Source of the DNA: a virus | Strand: one strand, 5' to 3' | Virus record (IMG/VR): IMGVR_UViG_3300045923_000016 | Span: 1-41,268 of that record | DNA: 41,268 bases | In this document: positions 31,421 to 40,118 of the stretch, piece by piece | Layout: each line of letters opens with the position of its first letter | How positions within the stretch are numbered: the stretch's first letter is position 1 | Position numbers and translations under genes: made by a program | Notes under the pieces: model-generated | The model's input: only the letters and a program-made list of their open reading frames with translations | Told to the model about the DNA's origin: nothing | Databases searched by the model: none

Positions 31421-33616
31421 ATGGCATCAATATTAGACCTTGTAAATCAACTTATTGGTGGCATATTAGCTGGTAATGCTGGAGTTGGTACGCCCGCATT
31501 GCAAAGACCTCCATTTACTCCAAGTGGAATAGGCACACCTCCATTGCAGTCATTACCAATTAATACAAGCGGCATAGGCACTCCTAACTTGCAAAGACCG
31601 CCAATTAGCAATCAAGGTATAGGCACGCCCTCGCTTTCAAGACCACCGCTTAACACTAGTGTTATGGGCACGCCAACTTTACAAACGCCAGACTCAGCAC
31701 CCGGCAACAAATACGGCCCAGGCAATCCCTACGCACCTCAAAACTCAAACGATTTAGTAGGCAATACTGGAGATATGCCTTTGCCAGATTATAAACCAGG
31801 AAATACTTTTTCTGACAAAGTTCCATTTTCTCCCAATAGTCCTTCGGCAATTGTTGATAATAACGACTTTGCGAACAACAATTCTACATATAATGCTCAA
31901 ACTATTTTTCCTTTGGGACAATTAGACCCAAGAGTTAATCCTATTTTAAATACAAGAGAAATGTTTTCTCCAAGAGACCCACCATCTCTTTTAAGTAATC
32001 CTCCAGATACTTCTAAGATTGCAAACAACTTGTATGATAATAATTTTCCAAATTTATTAACGCAAGGTGGACAGTCTACTTTGGGCGCTGGCACTTCATT
32101 AAGTAATTTCGACCCATTTGCCATCTCGCATTGGGCTAGAAATGTTGCTGGACAAGTTTATTTCGCTCCGTCATTTCAAAGTGACCCAATTTCTAAACAA
32201 GGATTTTTCAAAGTAACAGACGAAACATTAAAAAAGTCTGCTGCTTGGGTAGCTAGCAATTTTTTACTTGCCTCTTTAAATATTGGTGACCCACAAGCTT
32301 ATGGCGTTGGTAATCTTGTTTGGAATCCATTATCATTTCCGAGCGCTCTATTACCAGCTAGAGGTATATCTCCAACGGAACATCCTACAATTGGAACGAT
32401 GATTTCTGATTATAAAACGAATTTAAACAATACTGTATTTGCGCCAGGCGAAAGATTACTTTTAATGAGACAAGGATTGTATTCACAAGTCGCACCAGTT
32501 AAAAGACTGCAACAACTTCAATCTCCTATTATGGCACCTGGTTTTATAGGTGATACTACATCCGTTGGTAACAATGGTGGACACACATTAGAGAATGGAC
32601 CGAACTTTCCTCCATTGTCTATAGATGCGGCTACTGGTGGCGATGCAGAATTTGTTGCACAACTTGCGGGTATGCACACCAACCTTTATACGCCAAATAG
32701 ACCTTACAGCCAACAGAACGCAGCTTTCCCTTTGGATAAATTGCAAACGAGCTTTCAGGCATTCAATGTGGTAGGAACTACAGCAGTTCTTACTCCTGGC
32801 GAATTAAAGAACGATAATTTATTTATTAATAGACCTTTTCCTGGCGGCGCACCAGGTCAGGGCAGTGATATGACTTATGTTTCGGCTCCCGTCGCTAGTC
32901 AAACAAGAGGGACTAGCACTCCCATAATAGATAATGGCGATGCTTATTTTGACCCATTAGACGAACAAAATGGATTTTTACAAACTCCTATTGCAGATAG
33001 TCAAAATTATATGCCATTTTCTTTTTTCGATTTAAGAGAACCAGGCGCAGGTAAATTTTTATATTTTAGAGCTTATTTAAAAGCTGGATTTAATGAAACA
33101 TTTACTCCAGAATGGAACGAAGAAAGATTTTTTGGTCGCGTTGACCAAATTCCAACTTATGTAGGAACTACTAGAACTATCAATTTGGCTTTTGATATGG
33201 TAGTGTGGGGACCAAGAGATTTGCCAGTCATATATAATAAATTACAAAGACTGCAAAGTATGGTATATCCCATGTATGATTCTAGCGGATTTTTCTTGGC
33301 TGGACCTATTATAAGAGTCAGAGTCGGAGATTTAATTGCTGGTGCTAATGGAGTTGGATTGCCTGGGTATATTACTAGTCTTGATATGAGCTATGATGAA
33401 ACTGTATGGCAAATAGATAAAGACTTGAAAGTGCCAATGAAAATTACAATTTCAATCTCTTATACTGTCTTACATGAAGCAAATCCTGGTCTTTACAAGA
33501 GTCCAGATACTGGGCAATTAAGATTTGGAACTGCATCGCCAGACCCAGATACAAAACAAATTACTACTATTTCTGCTCCTAATATAAGAAAAATTTTTGG
33601 TAGCGTAGGTTCATAA
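31421..33616 (+). CDS. 48: baseplate tube-cap protein (gp48-like) with N-terminal repeats
   Basis: 731 residues. The N-terminus (residues 21-90) holds five 15-residue repeats (GIGTPxLQRPPIxxS), then a Pro/Asn-rich linker to about 230. The C-terminal 220 residues match baseplate proteins at the end of the tail tube: FLYFRAYLKAGFNETFTPEW, INLAFDMVVWGPRDLPVIYN, GPIIRVRVGDLIAGANG, SLDMSYDETVWQID and KITISISYTVLHE. T4 gp48 (364) and gp54 (320) are much shorter, so the repeat/linker half is an extra. Position directly after the tape measure supports gp48. It has no in-frame CGG. Confidence 0.78.
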   Translation: MASILDLVNQLIGGILAGNAGVGTPALQRPPFTPSGIGTPPLQSLPINTSGIGTPNLQRPPISNQGIGTPSLSRPPLNTSVMGTPTLQTPDSAPGNKYGPGNPYAPQNSNDLVGNTGDMPLPDYKPGNTFSDKVPFSPNSPSAIVDNNDFANNNSTYNAQTIFPLGQLDPRVNPILNTREMFSPRDPPSLLSNPPDTSKIANNLYDNNFPNLLTQGGQSTLGAGTSLSNFDPFAISHWARNVAGQVYFAPSFQSDPISKQGFFKVTDETLKKSAAWVASNFLLASLNIGDPQAYGVGNLVWNPLSFPSALLPARGISPTEHPTIGTMISDYKTNLNNTVFAPGERLLLMRQGLYSQVAPVKRLQQLQSPIMAPGFIGDTTSVGNNGGHTLENGPNFPPLSIDAATGGDAEFVAQLAGMHTNLYTPNRPYSQQNAAFPLDKLQTSFQAFNVVGTTAVLTPGELKNDNLFINRPFPGGAPGQGSDMTYVSAPVASQTRGTSTPIIDNGDAYFDPLDEQNGFLQTPIADSQNYMPFSFFDLREPGAGKFLYFRAYLKAGFNETFTPEWNEERFFGRVDQIPTYVGTTRTINLAFDMVVWGPRDLPVIYNKLQRLQSMVYPMYDSSGFFLAGPIIRVRVGDLIAGANGVGLPGYITSLDMSYDETVWQIDKDLKVPMKITISISYTVLHEANPGLYKSPDTGQLRFGTASPDPDTKQITTISAPNIRKIFGSVGS
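31481..31690 (+). repeat. five tandem 45-base coding repeats (GIGTP repeats)
   Basis: Units of exactly 15 codons start with G(I/V)GTP and continue LQRPP. The first four are complete and the fifth (VMGTPTLQTP) is degenerate. Base sequence has diverged more than protein sequence, so the repeats are under selection. Pro/Gly-rich spacing suggests an extended, flexible arm. Confidence 0.85.
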
Positions 33617-33617
33617 A

Positions 33618-33902
33618 ATGTCATCGTCAAGTCGTTATCGTAATTTAAATACTTTAGAAAATAAAAAATTTCTAGAGACATCTAATTTTCCAACTCGCAA
33701 TCAATTGAATTCTATTCCTACTATTCAAATCGTTACAACTCAATTTGACCGCTTAGACAATTTAGCATTTAAATATTTAGGCAATACAGAATATTGGTGG
33801 ATTATTTCAGAGTATAATGGTATAGATTATTTTTTTGCCATCCCAGAAGGGACTACTTTACAAATACCCACAGATTTAAATGCTGTTCTTGCGCTATACT
33901 AA
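33618..33902 (+). CDS. 53: baseplate wedge protein (gp53-like, LysM-type)
   Basis: 94 residues, starting one base after the previous stop. The core FDRLDNLAFKYLGNTEYWWI, followed by ISEYNGIDYFFAIPEGTTLQ and IPTDL, is the hallmark of gp53 and of small LysM-like baseplate wedge proteins. T4 gp53 is longer (196 residues), so only the conserved core domain is present here. It would join wedge and hub. Confidence 0.85.
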   Translation: MSSSSRYRNLNTLENKKFLETSNFPTRNQLNSIPTIQIVTTQFDRLDNLAFKYLGNTEYWWIISEYNGIDYFFAIPEGTTLQIPTDLNAVLALY

Positions 33903-33911
33903 GGACAATAA

Positions 33912-35718
33912 ATGGCAGACCAACCAGTTCCATCAAATAGTGTAACTTATTCATACATAGGAACGGACACTCTTAACGTAACTCTAAGTCCTCCTGCGCC
34001 AAAAAGTAATAGCGTTAATGATAGTTTTAATCCAATCTTTAACTTTGATAGTAAATTTGGTGATAATCTGTTGGCATTACAGCCAACTGATATTGCTTTA
34101 GCTGTTCCATTTGTTAATTTTAAAGTTTTAGATTTGGGTGGACAAGTAATTAAAGATTTTAATATATCTTTTTTTCAAAAACAAATAGATTTTTCTAAAA
34201 TAAATGACGGCACAAGATATAGTGATAGACCAAATATATCTTTGCAAGACGTTGAATTAACTACAGACCAATCTTCTCGGATATTTATATTACACAAAAG
34301 TAAAAATAAATTTAAAAATACACAAGAGAGATAATCTTTCCGACAGCGCCATTTTATCTTTTTTGTATCCTGGCACTCCATTGCTTTTAGAATATGGATG
34401 GAATCATCCTACAAATACTTTTTTAGGGCAAAAACAGAAATTACTATTCAGTATGGTAAATTATACTATTAATATAGATGGCGCTGGCCAGGCTATATTG
34501 ACTGTTAACGGTTATGCATTTAATCAATATTTAGACTTTTTAATTGGCGATGATGGTAAGTTGGATACTACAAAAGGGACCGATGGAACTATTGAAGAAA
34601 AAAATAAACCAAATGGATTTTTTTCAAACTATAATAATTTGAAAAAATTTTTAGATAACCTTAGCGATAGTCAAAAAAACAGTACTCAAAATTCAAATGA
34701 TTACAGTCAAATAACAGGTCTGGCTAAAAGTTATACGATTGTAGAAAAAAATGTTAGAGGCAGAATATCAAATAATTTTAGTACATATATTGGAAAATTA
34801 TCAAAAATACCACAAATGAAAAATGTTAATTGGTACGACTCTAAAAAGAAGGCAGTAAAGACCGTTGCATTTCATGATGTTATCGTTTGTTTATTGGAAG
34901 ATACTCTGAAATGTATGAGTGCCTTAATTCCTGGCACACAATCATTCGAAGTTATATATGGATGCTTTAATGAGCAGTGTTTAGACTTTTCCAATAAAAC
35001 CATAGCAAACTTCCCAGTTGATGTTGATAGACTAATAAGATGGACAAAAGAGCAAGGTGCAAAAGGAAAAAGAAGTATAACCATCAAAGAACTCTTAGAT
35101 GAATTGGGAGGAAGTTATCTTTCCAATGATGAATTCATAAAGGGATGTTCTAAACCTTCAAAGAAGGCCGTCTTTGCCCAACCTACAATTGTAATTAATT
35201 TGTATAATTCGTATGACCCAATTACCAAAAAGACATCATTACAATTGGCAATTTTAGATGCTAAATTTGGCATACCAATGACTACAAATCAACTATTAAA
35301 AATTCCTGGTGGCAAGACTACTTCAGATAATGCTGTCCAAACAATTTTGCAGGGAACAAGCATTCCCACTATTACATTAGGTCACGCGAACTCTTTCATA
35401 AAAGATATATCGTTTTCAATGTTAGGCAATCCGCAAATGGAAGCTATGTTGATTGAGCGCGCGTCACGTGATTCAATTCCTAACCTAAGAGACCCTGTTG
35501 TCTTTAGAAAGTTCATTGAAGGTGAAGCTACTACACCTTTATCCTTGCCTTTGCAAGGAAGAGCGACTATGATGGGACATCCGAGTTGGTTGCCCTTTAG
35601 GTCGTTCTTTATGTCAAGCGGTATATTCTTTATAGATGCAATATACACAATACAAAGCGTGACACATAAACTTTCTAATAGAACATACGAAACGGAAATA
35701 ACTTTCTTATGGCATTAG
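33912..35718 (+). CDS. baseplate hub-type structural protein, one CGG +1 site
   Basis: Skipping C at 34278 gives 601 residues. The N-terminal part is beta-rich (NISFFQKQIDFSKINDG; SLQDVELTT); after the site it continues SSGYLYYTKVKINLKIHKRD and then PGTPLLLEYGWNHPTN, NYTINIDGAGQAILTVNGYA, a pattern found in hub or tail-tip proteins of many myoviruses, comparable to gp27 or gpD-type barrels. The C-terminus (PFRSFFMSSGIFFIDAIYTI; THKLSNRTYETEITFLWH) is a second beta domain. Without the shift only 139 residues are made. The gp27 equivalence is inferred. Confidence 0.75.
34278..34280 (+). other. CGG +1 recoding site 17 (TCT-C-GGA), hub-type gene
   Basis: The shift gives Gly123 in TDQSSGYLYYTKVKINLK, an alternating beta strand. 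The unshifted frame ends at 34334. Confidence 0.88.
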
Positions 35719-36948
35719 ATGACTATCAAGTTTGTAGATTTTATTGACAATAATTACGATTATTTTCTTTTACTAGATTTAGAAAATAATACCTTTGAAA
35801 AAATAGAAAAAAAAGAATTCCAGTTTGTCAATGCGGACAAACTATACTGCTATGACCTTTATAAATTTTATGACTTCTTTGATGATTTCTTTCCACAACA
35901 ATTATTAGACATACAATCTTTATACGGCTTGATGCTGCAAAAAACAGATAGTATAGAAGAGCTATTTGATTCGGATAGTGATATAGAATATTTTAAAGAT
36001 AAGCAAAGAATCAACAATCATTTTAAAACATATTCGTTAACAAGAATAGATTATTCAAAGTTCCCAGTTGATAAATTGGTGCCTAATTTTCTCTTCGAAA
36101 GCTGTATAAAAAACAAGATTTTAGCTATAAAAAAACTACTAAAAGAGCCCATAGAAGAAAGCGTTTTGGACTACTTTCAGACTAATTATTCCTGTATAAA
36201 ATCTGTCATAAAACTGAGCAAAAAGCCTATATTTACTAGCGATAAAACCAATCCAAAAATTACATTAAGATACAATATTTTTGGTGCAAAAAATAGTCGA
36301 ATGACTATCAAACATGGATACTTCAATCTCTATAATATCGCTAAAGAAAAAAGAGACTATATCATAGCGCCTCCTGATTTTGAAATTTTTCAATTTGACT
36401 TTAAAGCATTTCAACCTCGAATTGCCTTGTCTGTTTTTGGGGACGACAATCTTAAAAAAGAATTGAATGATACTAAAGACATTTATTCTCTTTTTGAAGG
36501 CGATAGAGAAGAAAACAAAATTGAATTAATTAGTTGGATGTTTTCTAATAGAATTAACAAGAAGTTTGATGAAAAATTATCTTGCATAAAAGAAACAAAA
36601 GAAAGTCTACACAAACAAAACCAAATAATAAAAAATTATTTTGGCAGACCTTTATTTTTTACAGATGAAGAAAGTAATGTTAAGTTTCAACATATTGTTT
36701 GTTCGCTTGAGGCGGATATAATCTTTCAGTTAATTAATAGTTTTGAAATAGAGCTTACGGACTCAAAGAGCTATCTAGCTTTTCCATTTTATGACGCGCT
36801 GTATTTTATGATACACGATAGTGAAAAACATTTGAAATATCGCATACAGGAAATAATGGAAAGTTTTTTACTTAAAAAAACAAATACAGCACTGCCAGTA
36901 TCTGTTTCGAGCGGTAAGAATCTTTTCGAACTGCAAAAAGAGGATTGA
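35719..36948 (+). CDS. family A DNA polymerase palm/fingers domain (Pol I-like)
   Basis: 409 residues beginning directly at the previous stop. A Pol I-type polymerase core is visible: SRMTIKHGYFNLYNIAKEKR (the GRLSS/NLQNIP region), motif A FQFDFKAFQPRIA with Asp227, DIYSLF, an O-helix-like REENKIELISWMFSN (Arg263, Lys267), FGRPLFF, ADIIFQLINSF, and motif C FPFYDALYFMI, where Asp359 is kept but the usual His and Glu (HDE) are Tyr and Ala. No 3'-5' exonuclease motifs are seen in the N-terminal 170 residues. T4-like phages normally use a family B polymerase, so this may be an accessory or repair polymerase, or the replicase. Active or not cannot be decided. Confidence 0.78.
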   Translation: MTIKFVDFIDNNYDYFLLLDLENNTFEKIEKKEFQFVNADKLYCYDLYKFYDFFDDFFPQQLLDIQSLYGLMLQKTDSIEELFDSDSDIEYFKDKQRINNHFKTYSLTRIDYSKFPVDKLVPNFLFESCIKNKILAIKKLLKEPIEESVLDYFQTNYSCIKSVIKLSKKPIFTSDKTNPKITLRYNIFGAKNSRMTIKHGYFNLYNIAKEKRDYIIAPPDFEIFQFDFKAFQPRIALSVFGDDNLKKELNDTKDIYSLFEGDREENKIELISWMFSNRINKKFDEKLSCIKETKESLHKQNQIIKNYFGRPLFFTDEESNVKFQHIVCSLEADIIFQLINSFEIELTDSKSYLAFPFYDALYFMIHDSEKHLKYRIQEIMESFLLKKTNTALPVSVSSGKNLFELQKED

Positions 36949-36973
36949 CAACTTGCGTCAATCATGATAAAGT
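36945..36973 (+). promoter_or_regulatory. sigma70-type promoter of the SSB gene
   Basis: -35 TTGACA (36945-36950), 17-base spacer, -10 TAAAGT (36968-36973), overlapping the last codons of the polymerase gene. It would drive the gp32-like gene and perhaps uvsX early in infection, in contrast to the TATTTATA elements of the structural genes. Confidence 0.7.
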
Positions 36974-37017
36974 ATATAAACTGTTAATACAGGTTAAAAA
37001 TATAAGGAGAAAAAATT

Positions 37018-37794
37018 ATGAGTTTAGATTTAGAAAAGTTGAGAAAGAAATTAGAGGATTTAAAGAATCCAAAGTTGAAGACGAGCAAGTTTGACAAAAA
37101 GACGTGGAGTCCCGATGCTACTAAGACTAAGGTAATTAGATTTATTAGTCAACCAGGCGTAGAAGACCCATTCTCTGAAATGTGGTTTCATTATAATTTA
37201 ACTAAATTTGGATTTTTGTGCCCAAGACTTATGAGCGAATTGGAATGTCCTGCTTGTAATTTTGGATTTTCTTTATTTAAGACAAAAGATGCAACTGATA
37301 AAGACACCGGCAAGAAACTGATGCCAAAGCAAAGATTCTATGCGTTGGTTCTTGACAGAGAAGATGCAACCCAAACGCCAAAGTGGTGGGGTTTCGGCGT
37401 AGAAATTTATCGCGAATTGTTAGAAGCGTTTCAAAATGCTGAATATTCTAATTTTATGAATATTGAAGATGGCATCGATGCAGAAGTAAGAGTTGTTTCC
37501 AAAACCGGAAAGACGACCTACAATGCGCCAAAGCTTACTTTCAAGAGAAAAGAATCAAAGTTGGCGGCAACTCAAGAAGAGATTGATACAATCTTGAGTA
37601 AGATTCCACCACTTTCAGAAGTGTTTAAGCCAATTACCGAAAGTGAAATTGATGTAATCCTCCAAGGCTGGACTAATATGTCAGAAACGGACGGAACAGA
37701 AACAGTTAAAGAACCAGAAGGAGATAAGCATGAAACTAGTACAGAAGATTATTCAGACCTTGAAAAGAAGTTTGAAGCGCTCCAAGACGACTAA
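37018..37794 (+). CDS. 32: single-stranded DNA-binding protein (gp32-like)
   Basis: 258 residues (T4 gp32: 301) with an AAGGAG box. The basic N-terminus (LEKLRKKLEDLKNPKLK) serves cooperative binding in gp32; the zinc ligands His58, Cys68, Cys77 and Cys80 (FHYNLTKFGFLC, then CPAC) keep the gp32 order; GFGVEIYRELLEAFQNAEY is a family stretch; and the acidic tail (SDLEKKFEALQDD) is the usual protein-docking end. It coats ssDNA in replication and recombination together with UvsX, encoded just downstream. The next small gene starts inside its 3' end. Confidence 0.92.
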   Translation: MSLDLEKLRKKLEDLKNPKLKTSKFDKKTWSPDATKTKVIRFISQPGVEDPFSEMWFHYNLTKFGFLCPRLMSELECPACNFGFSLFKTKDATDKDTGKKLMPKQRFYALVLDREDATQTPKWWGFGVEIYRELLEAFQNAEYSNFMNIEDGIDAEVRVVSKTGKTTYNAPKLTFKRKESKLAATQEEIDTILSKIPPLSEVFKPITESEIDVILQGWTNMSETDGTETVKEPEGDKHETSTEDYSDLEKKFEALQDD

Positions 37795-37990
37795 AGAAGA
37801 ACTTACTGGACTTGATAGCGAAGCAATTGACACTTCAAGTCCATACGGAAATCATTTGGGTAGTAATGGTGAAATTAAAAAATTTACTATAGAAGCTCAA
37901 ATTAATCATGATACATTTGAAAAGGGAACTCTTGTAAATATTGTTGTTTGTGATAAAAGTATTTATAGTGCATTTTTTCCCAAGGAGTAG
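37730..37990 (+). CDS. 86-residue protein overlapping the SSB acidic tail
   Basis: ATG 37730 lies inside the gp32-like gene in another frame, with a GGAGATAA box, giving a 65-base overlap. The overlapping part reads as a basic helix (MKLVQKIIQTLKRSLKRSK), opposite in charge to the acidic tail written in the other frame. The unique part (about 22-86) ends in a beta-type domain (EAQINHDTFEKGTLVNIVVC, then SIYSAFFPKE). No family recognised. A basic peptide next to the SSB could bind it, but that is speculation. Confidence 0.65.
   Translation: MKLVQKIIQTLKRSLKRSKTTKEELTGLDSEAIDTSSPYGNHLGSNGEIKKFTIEAQINHDTFEKGTLVNIVVCDKSIYSAFFPKE
37960..37967 (+). promoter_or_regulatory. TATTTATA motif upstream of uvsX
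   Basis: TATTTATA lies inside the 3' end of the 86-residue gene, 26 bases before the uvsX ATG, a spacing like that of the other putative late promoters. It could be chance in AT-rich coding sequence; a further copy at 34282 inside the hub-type gene is probably chance. Confidence 0.35.
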
Positions 37991-37993
37991 TAA

Positions 37994-39138
37994 ATGGCTA
38001 AAGAAAAGAAAGAAAAAGTAGATGCCGTAGCGGCAGAAAATGAAGAGCTTCTTGAACATTTTAGAGGAGAGCTTGGAACAAGCATTGATAACAAGGTAGA
38101 AAAGTTTATATCAACGCGGTTCGACTCTTTTAGATTATGCAATCTCAAATAGAAAAGATGGTGGAGTTCCTTGTAATCGCATTATAGAAATTGCACGGAA
38201 ATGAAGCTAGTGGAAAATCTTTATTGGCATATAAAATTATAGCCAATGCACAAAAAATGGGTGGCATTGCGTGTTATCTTGATATAGAGCGTGCCTTAAG
38301 TCAACCATTCGTTGAAAGAATGGGTGTTAATTGGGACAAATTATTAAGACCAAAAAACATACCCATTACTGTCGAAGGTTGTTTTGCTGTTGTAGAAAAA
38401 ATAATGACCTTAGCTAGAACTTATGTCAAAGATAAAAATAAACCAGTTGTTGTAGTGATTGATAGTATTGCGGCTTTAATTGGCGAAGAGGAAGTAGAAA
38501 AAGGCCAAGACGAAAGTATTGCTCTTGGATTAGAAGCAAAAGCTATGAGTAGAGCTTTAAGAAAAGCAGTCAGTTCTTTGGATGCCGCTAATATTACTTT
38601 GGTTTGTATTAATCAATTGCGTCAAAAGATTAATATTGGATTTAGTGGTTTTGGTGCTGATACAGATATAACACCGCACGGTAAAGCTTTGGCATTTTAT
38701 TGTGGCGTAAGAATTAAACTGAAATCCATTGGACAAATTAAAAACAGTAAGACTGGACAGATTTTGGGAATGAAGACGGAAGCTAAAGTTTATAAAAATA
38801 AAGTTGCTCCAAATCATAGAAGTGCAAAATTTCCTCTCTATTATGATTGGGGAGTAAATGATGAAGTTTCTATCTATGATTATTTATTGGAACTAGAAGA
38901 GATTAAAGGAACCACTTGGAAGACTTGGGATGCTTGTGGAGAACATTTTAGATGGCAAGGCACAGAAGAGTGGGTTAAGATGATGTCTAGACCAGATTTG
39001 CGTAAAGCGGCATTAGATATTGTAGAACAAAATATGGTTCTAACCTTTGATAAAAGATGTGATGCTATAGAGATAGACACCGATTCAACTCTTGAGATGG
39101 AACAACTTAAGGCAGATATTCAAGAAAGAAACAAGTAA
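37994..39138 (+). CDS. uvsX: UvsX/RecA-like recombinase, two CGG +1 sites
   Basis: Skipping C at 38117 and 38196 gives 380 residues (T4 UvsX: 391). Residues 42-48 read GSTLLDY, then PCNRIIEIAGNEASGKS, the Walker A loop at 68-75, in which the first glycine (Gly68) is the second recoded residue. Walker B is VVVVIDSIAAL with Asp156. Further stretches are GGIACYLDIERA, CINQLRQKINIGF and TPHGKALAFYCGVRIKL, the L2 and following region. An AAGGAG box lies 6 bases upstream. It promotes strand exchange with gp32 and the gp46-type nuclease. The restored Walker A is the best proof that CGGA is read as Gly. Confidence 0.93.
38117..38119 (+). other. CGG +1 recoding site 18 (ACG-C-GGT), uvsX
   Basis: The shift gives Gly42 in FISTGSTLLDYAISNRK, the start of the RecA core as in other UvsX proteins. 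The unshifted frame ends in TAG at 38151. Confidence 0.92.
38196..38198 (+). other. CGG +1 recoding site 19 (GCA-C-GGA), Walker A of uvsX
   Basis: The shift gives IAGNEASGKS; Gly68 is the invariant first glycine of the P-loop. The unshifted frame ends at CGG AAA TGA. The identity of the inserted amino acid as Gly is strongest here. Confidence 0.95.
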
Positions 39139-39147
39139 TTATAGTAT

Positions 39148-39915
39148 ATGCAATTACAAATTGGACAATTAATAAGTTTTTCTTACGAGTCTGCTCGTTC
39201 TCATGATAGATTTCCTCAAGTATTGGTATTACATCCTGGCTGGCGTAATCCAGGCGGTCGTGGCGCAACTTTACTTGTTAACGCATTGAATTTCAATTAT
39301 CTAACAGATGACGAAATCAATACCGTTAGAATGATTATAGACCCAGCATTTCAGTTAAAATATTTTGAAAATCTAGCAAAAAAGAATGCTAATGCAGCAG
39401 CAGAATTTGATAAAATAATTGCCAGCGCAGGTGCAGCTAATATTACTTCACCTCATGATTTTTATTTGAGGGCCATCAAACCTTTCATTCAGCCTAGAGG
39501 ATATGACCCTTATAGATTATATGACATTACTAAAATGATGAATATTAGAGTTTTGCAAACTCCCCAAACAATGATTGGTGGCAATAAGATGGGAGTGTTC
39601 GGTGTCAAGCCTGCCCGTGGTGGTGGTAAAAATGAGCAGCAAGTTCTTTCAGATTTGGCACTAAAGCAATCTCAAGAAGAGCAAACTGGCGTAAAACAAT
39701 TGACACCGACAGAAATAAAGTTTATACAGAGACTACAAGGAAACGCTCAGCAGTTGTTTCAAAAATATAAAACTCAGTTCAAGTCAGCTAAAGGCCCAAC
39801 GCAAAATAATCGTATGCCTAATTTTGCCGGTAATCAACAGCAAGGATTTAAAGAACCTGGATTTTATGGTAAAAAATCTCCTAATTTTATGAAAGACGAG
39901 GATGATTGGGAATGA
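39148..39915 (+). CDS. unknown phage protein with basic/Gln-rich C-terminus
   Basis: 255 residues. The N-terminal domain (about 1-60) reads GQLISFSYESARSHDRFPQV, then LVLHPGWRNPGGRG and LNFNYLTDDEINTV, a small beta-rich domain I have seen in other phage proteins without a settled function. The C-terminal third is Gln/Lys/Gly-rich and disordered, ending FMKDEDDWE. It follows uvsX by nine bases and is coupled to the next gene by ATGA. A replication or DNA-binding accessory role is possible from context only. Confidence 0.65.
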   Translation: MQLQIGQLISFSYESARSHDRFPQVLVLHPGWRNPGGRGATLLVNALNFNYLTDDEINTVRMIIDPAFQLKYFENLAKKNANAAAEFDKIIASAGAANITSPHDFYLRAIKPFIQPRGYDPYRLYDITKMMNIRVLQTPQTMIGGNKMGVFGVKPARGGGKNEQQVLSDLALKQSQEEQTGVKQLTPTEIKFIQRLQGNAQQLFQKYKTQFKSAKGPTQNNRMPNFAGNQQQGFKEPGFYGKKSPNFMKDEDDWE

Positions 39916-40118
39916 ACTTTATTCAATACGCATTAGAAAAAGAATTAACTTACGAACAAATACTAGAACAAGTCGATGATTGGATTGATGTGTGGCATAA
40001 TAAAGTCGATATCGGAATGAGTCTTGAAGAACATCTCGGTATGGACGATGAAGAATATAATCTGTTTATTAGAGGAAACAAAGCTCTCAAGAAGATTATA
40101 GAAAATAGAAAAAGATGA
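39912..40118 (+). CDS. small acidic helical protein
   Basis: 68 residues from ATG 39912, which overlaps the previous stop (ATGA). A codon further upstream would lack this coupling. The sequence is a pair of helices (IQYALEKELTYEQILEQVDD and LEEHLGMDDEEYNLFIRGNK) ending in a basic segment. It is coupled in turn to the NADAR gene by ATGA. No family recognised; the fold resembles small regulatory or inhibitor proteins, but nothing proves it. Confidence 0.62.
   Translation: MNFIQYALEKELTYEQILEQVDDWIDVWHNKVDIGMSLEEHLGMDDEEYNLFIRGNKALKKIIENRKR

Noticed and set aside
34282-34289. TATTTATA copy inside the hub-type gene
   Set aside because: It lies within coding sequence far from any start codon and directly follows recoding site 17, so it is most likely chance in AT-rich DNA.
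3464-38198. Introns or inteins at the breaks in terminase and uvsX
   Set aside because: The fragments join with the loss of a single base; no inserted sequence is present.
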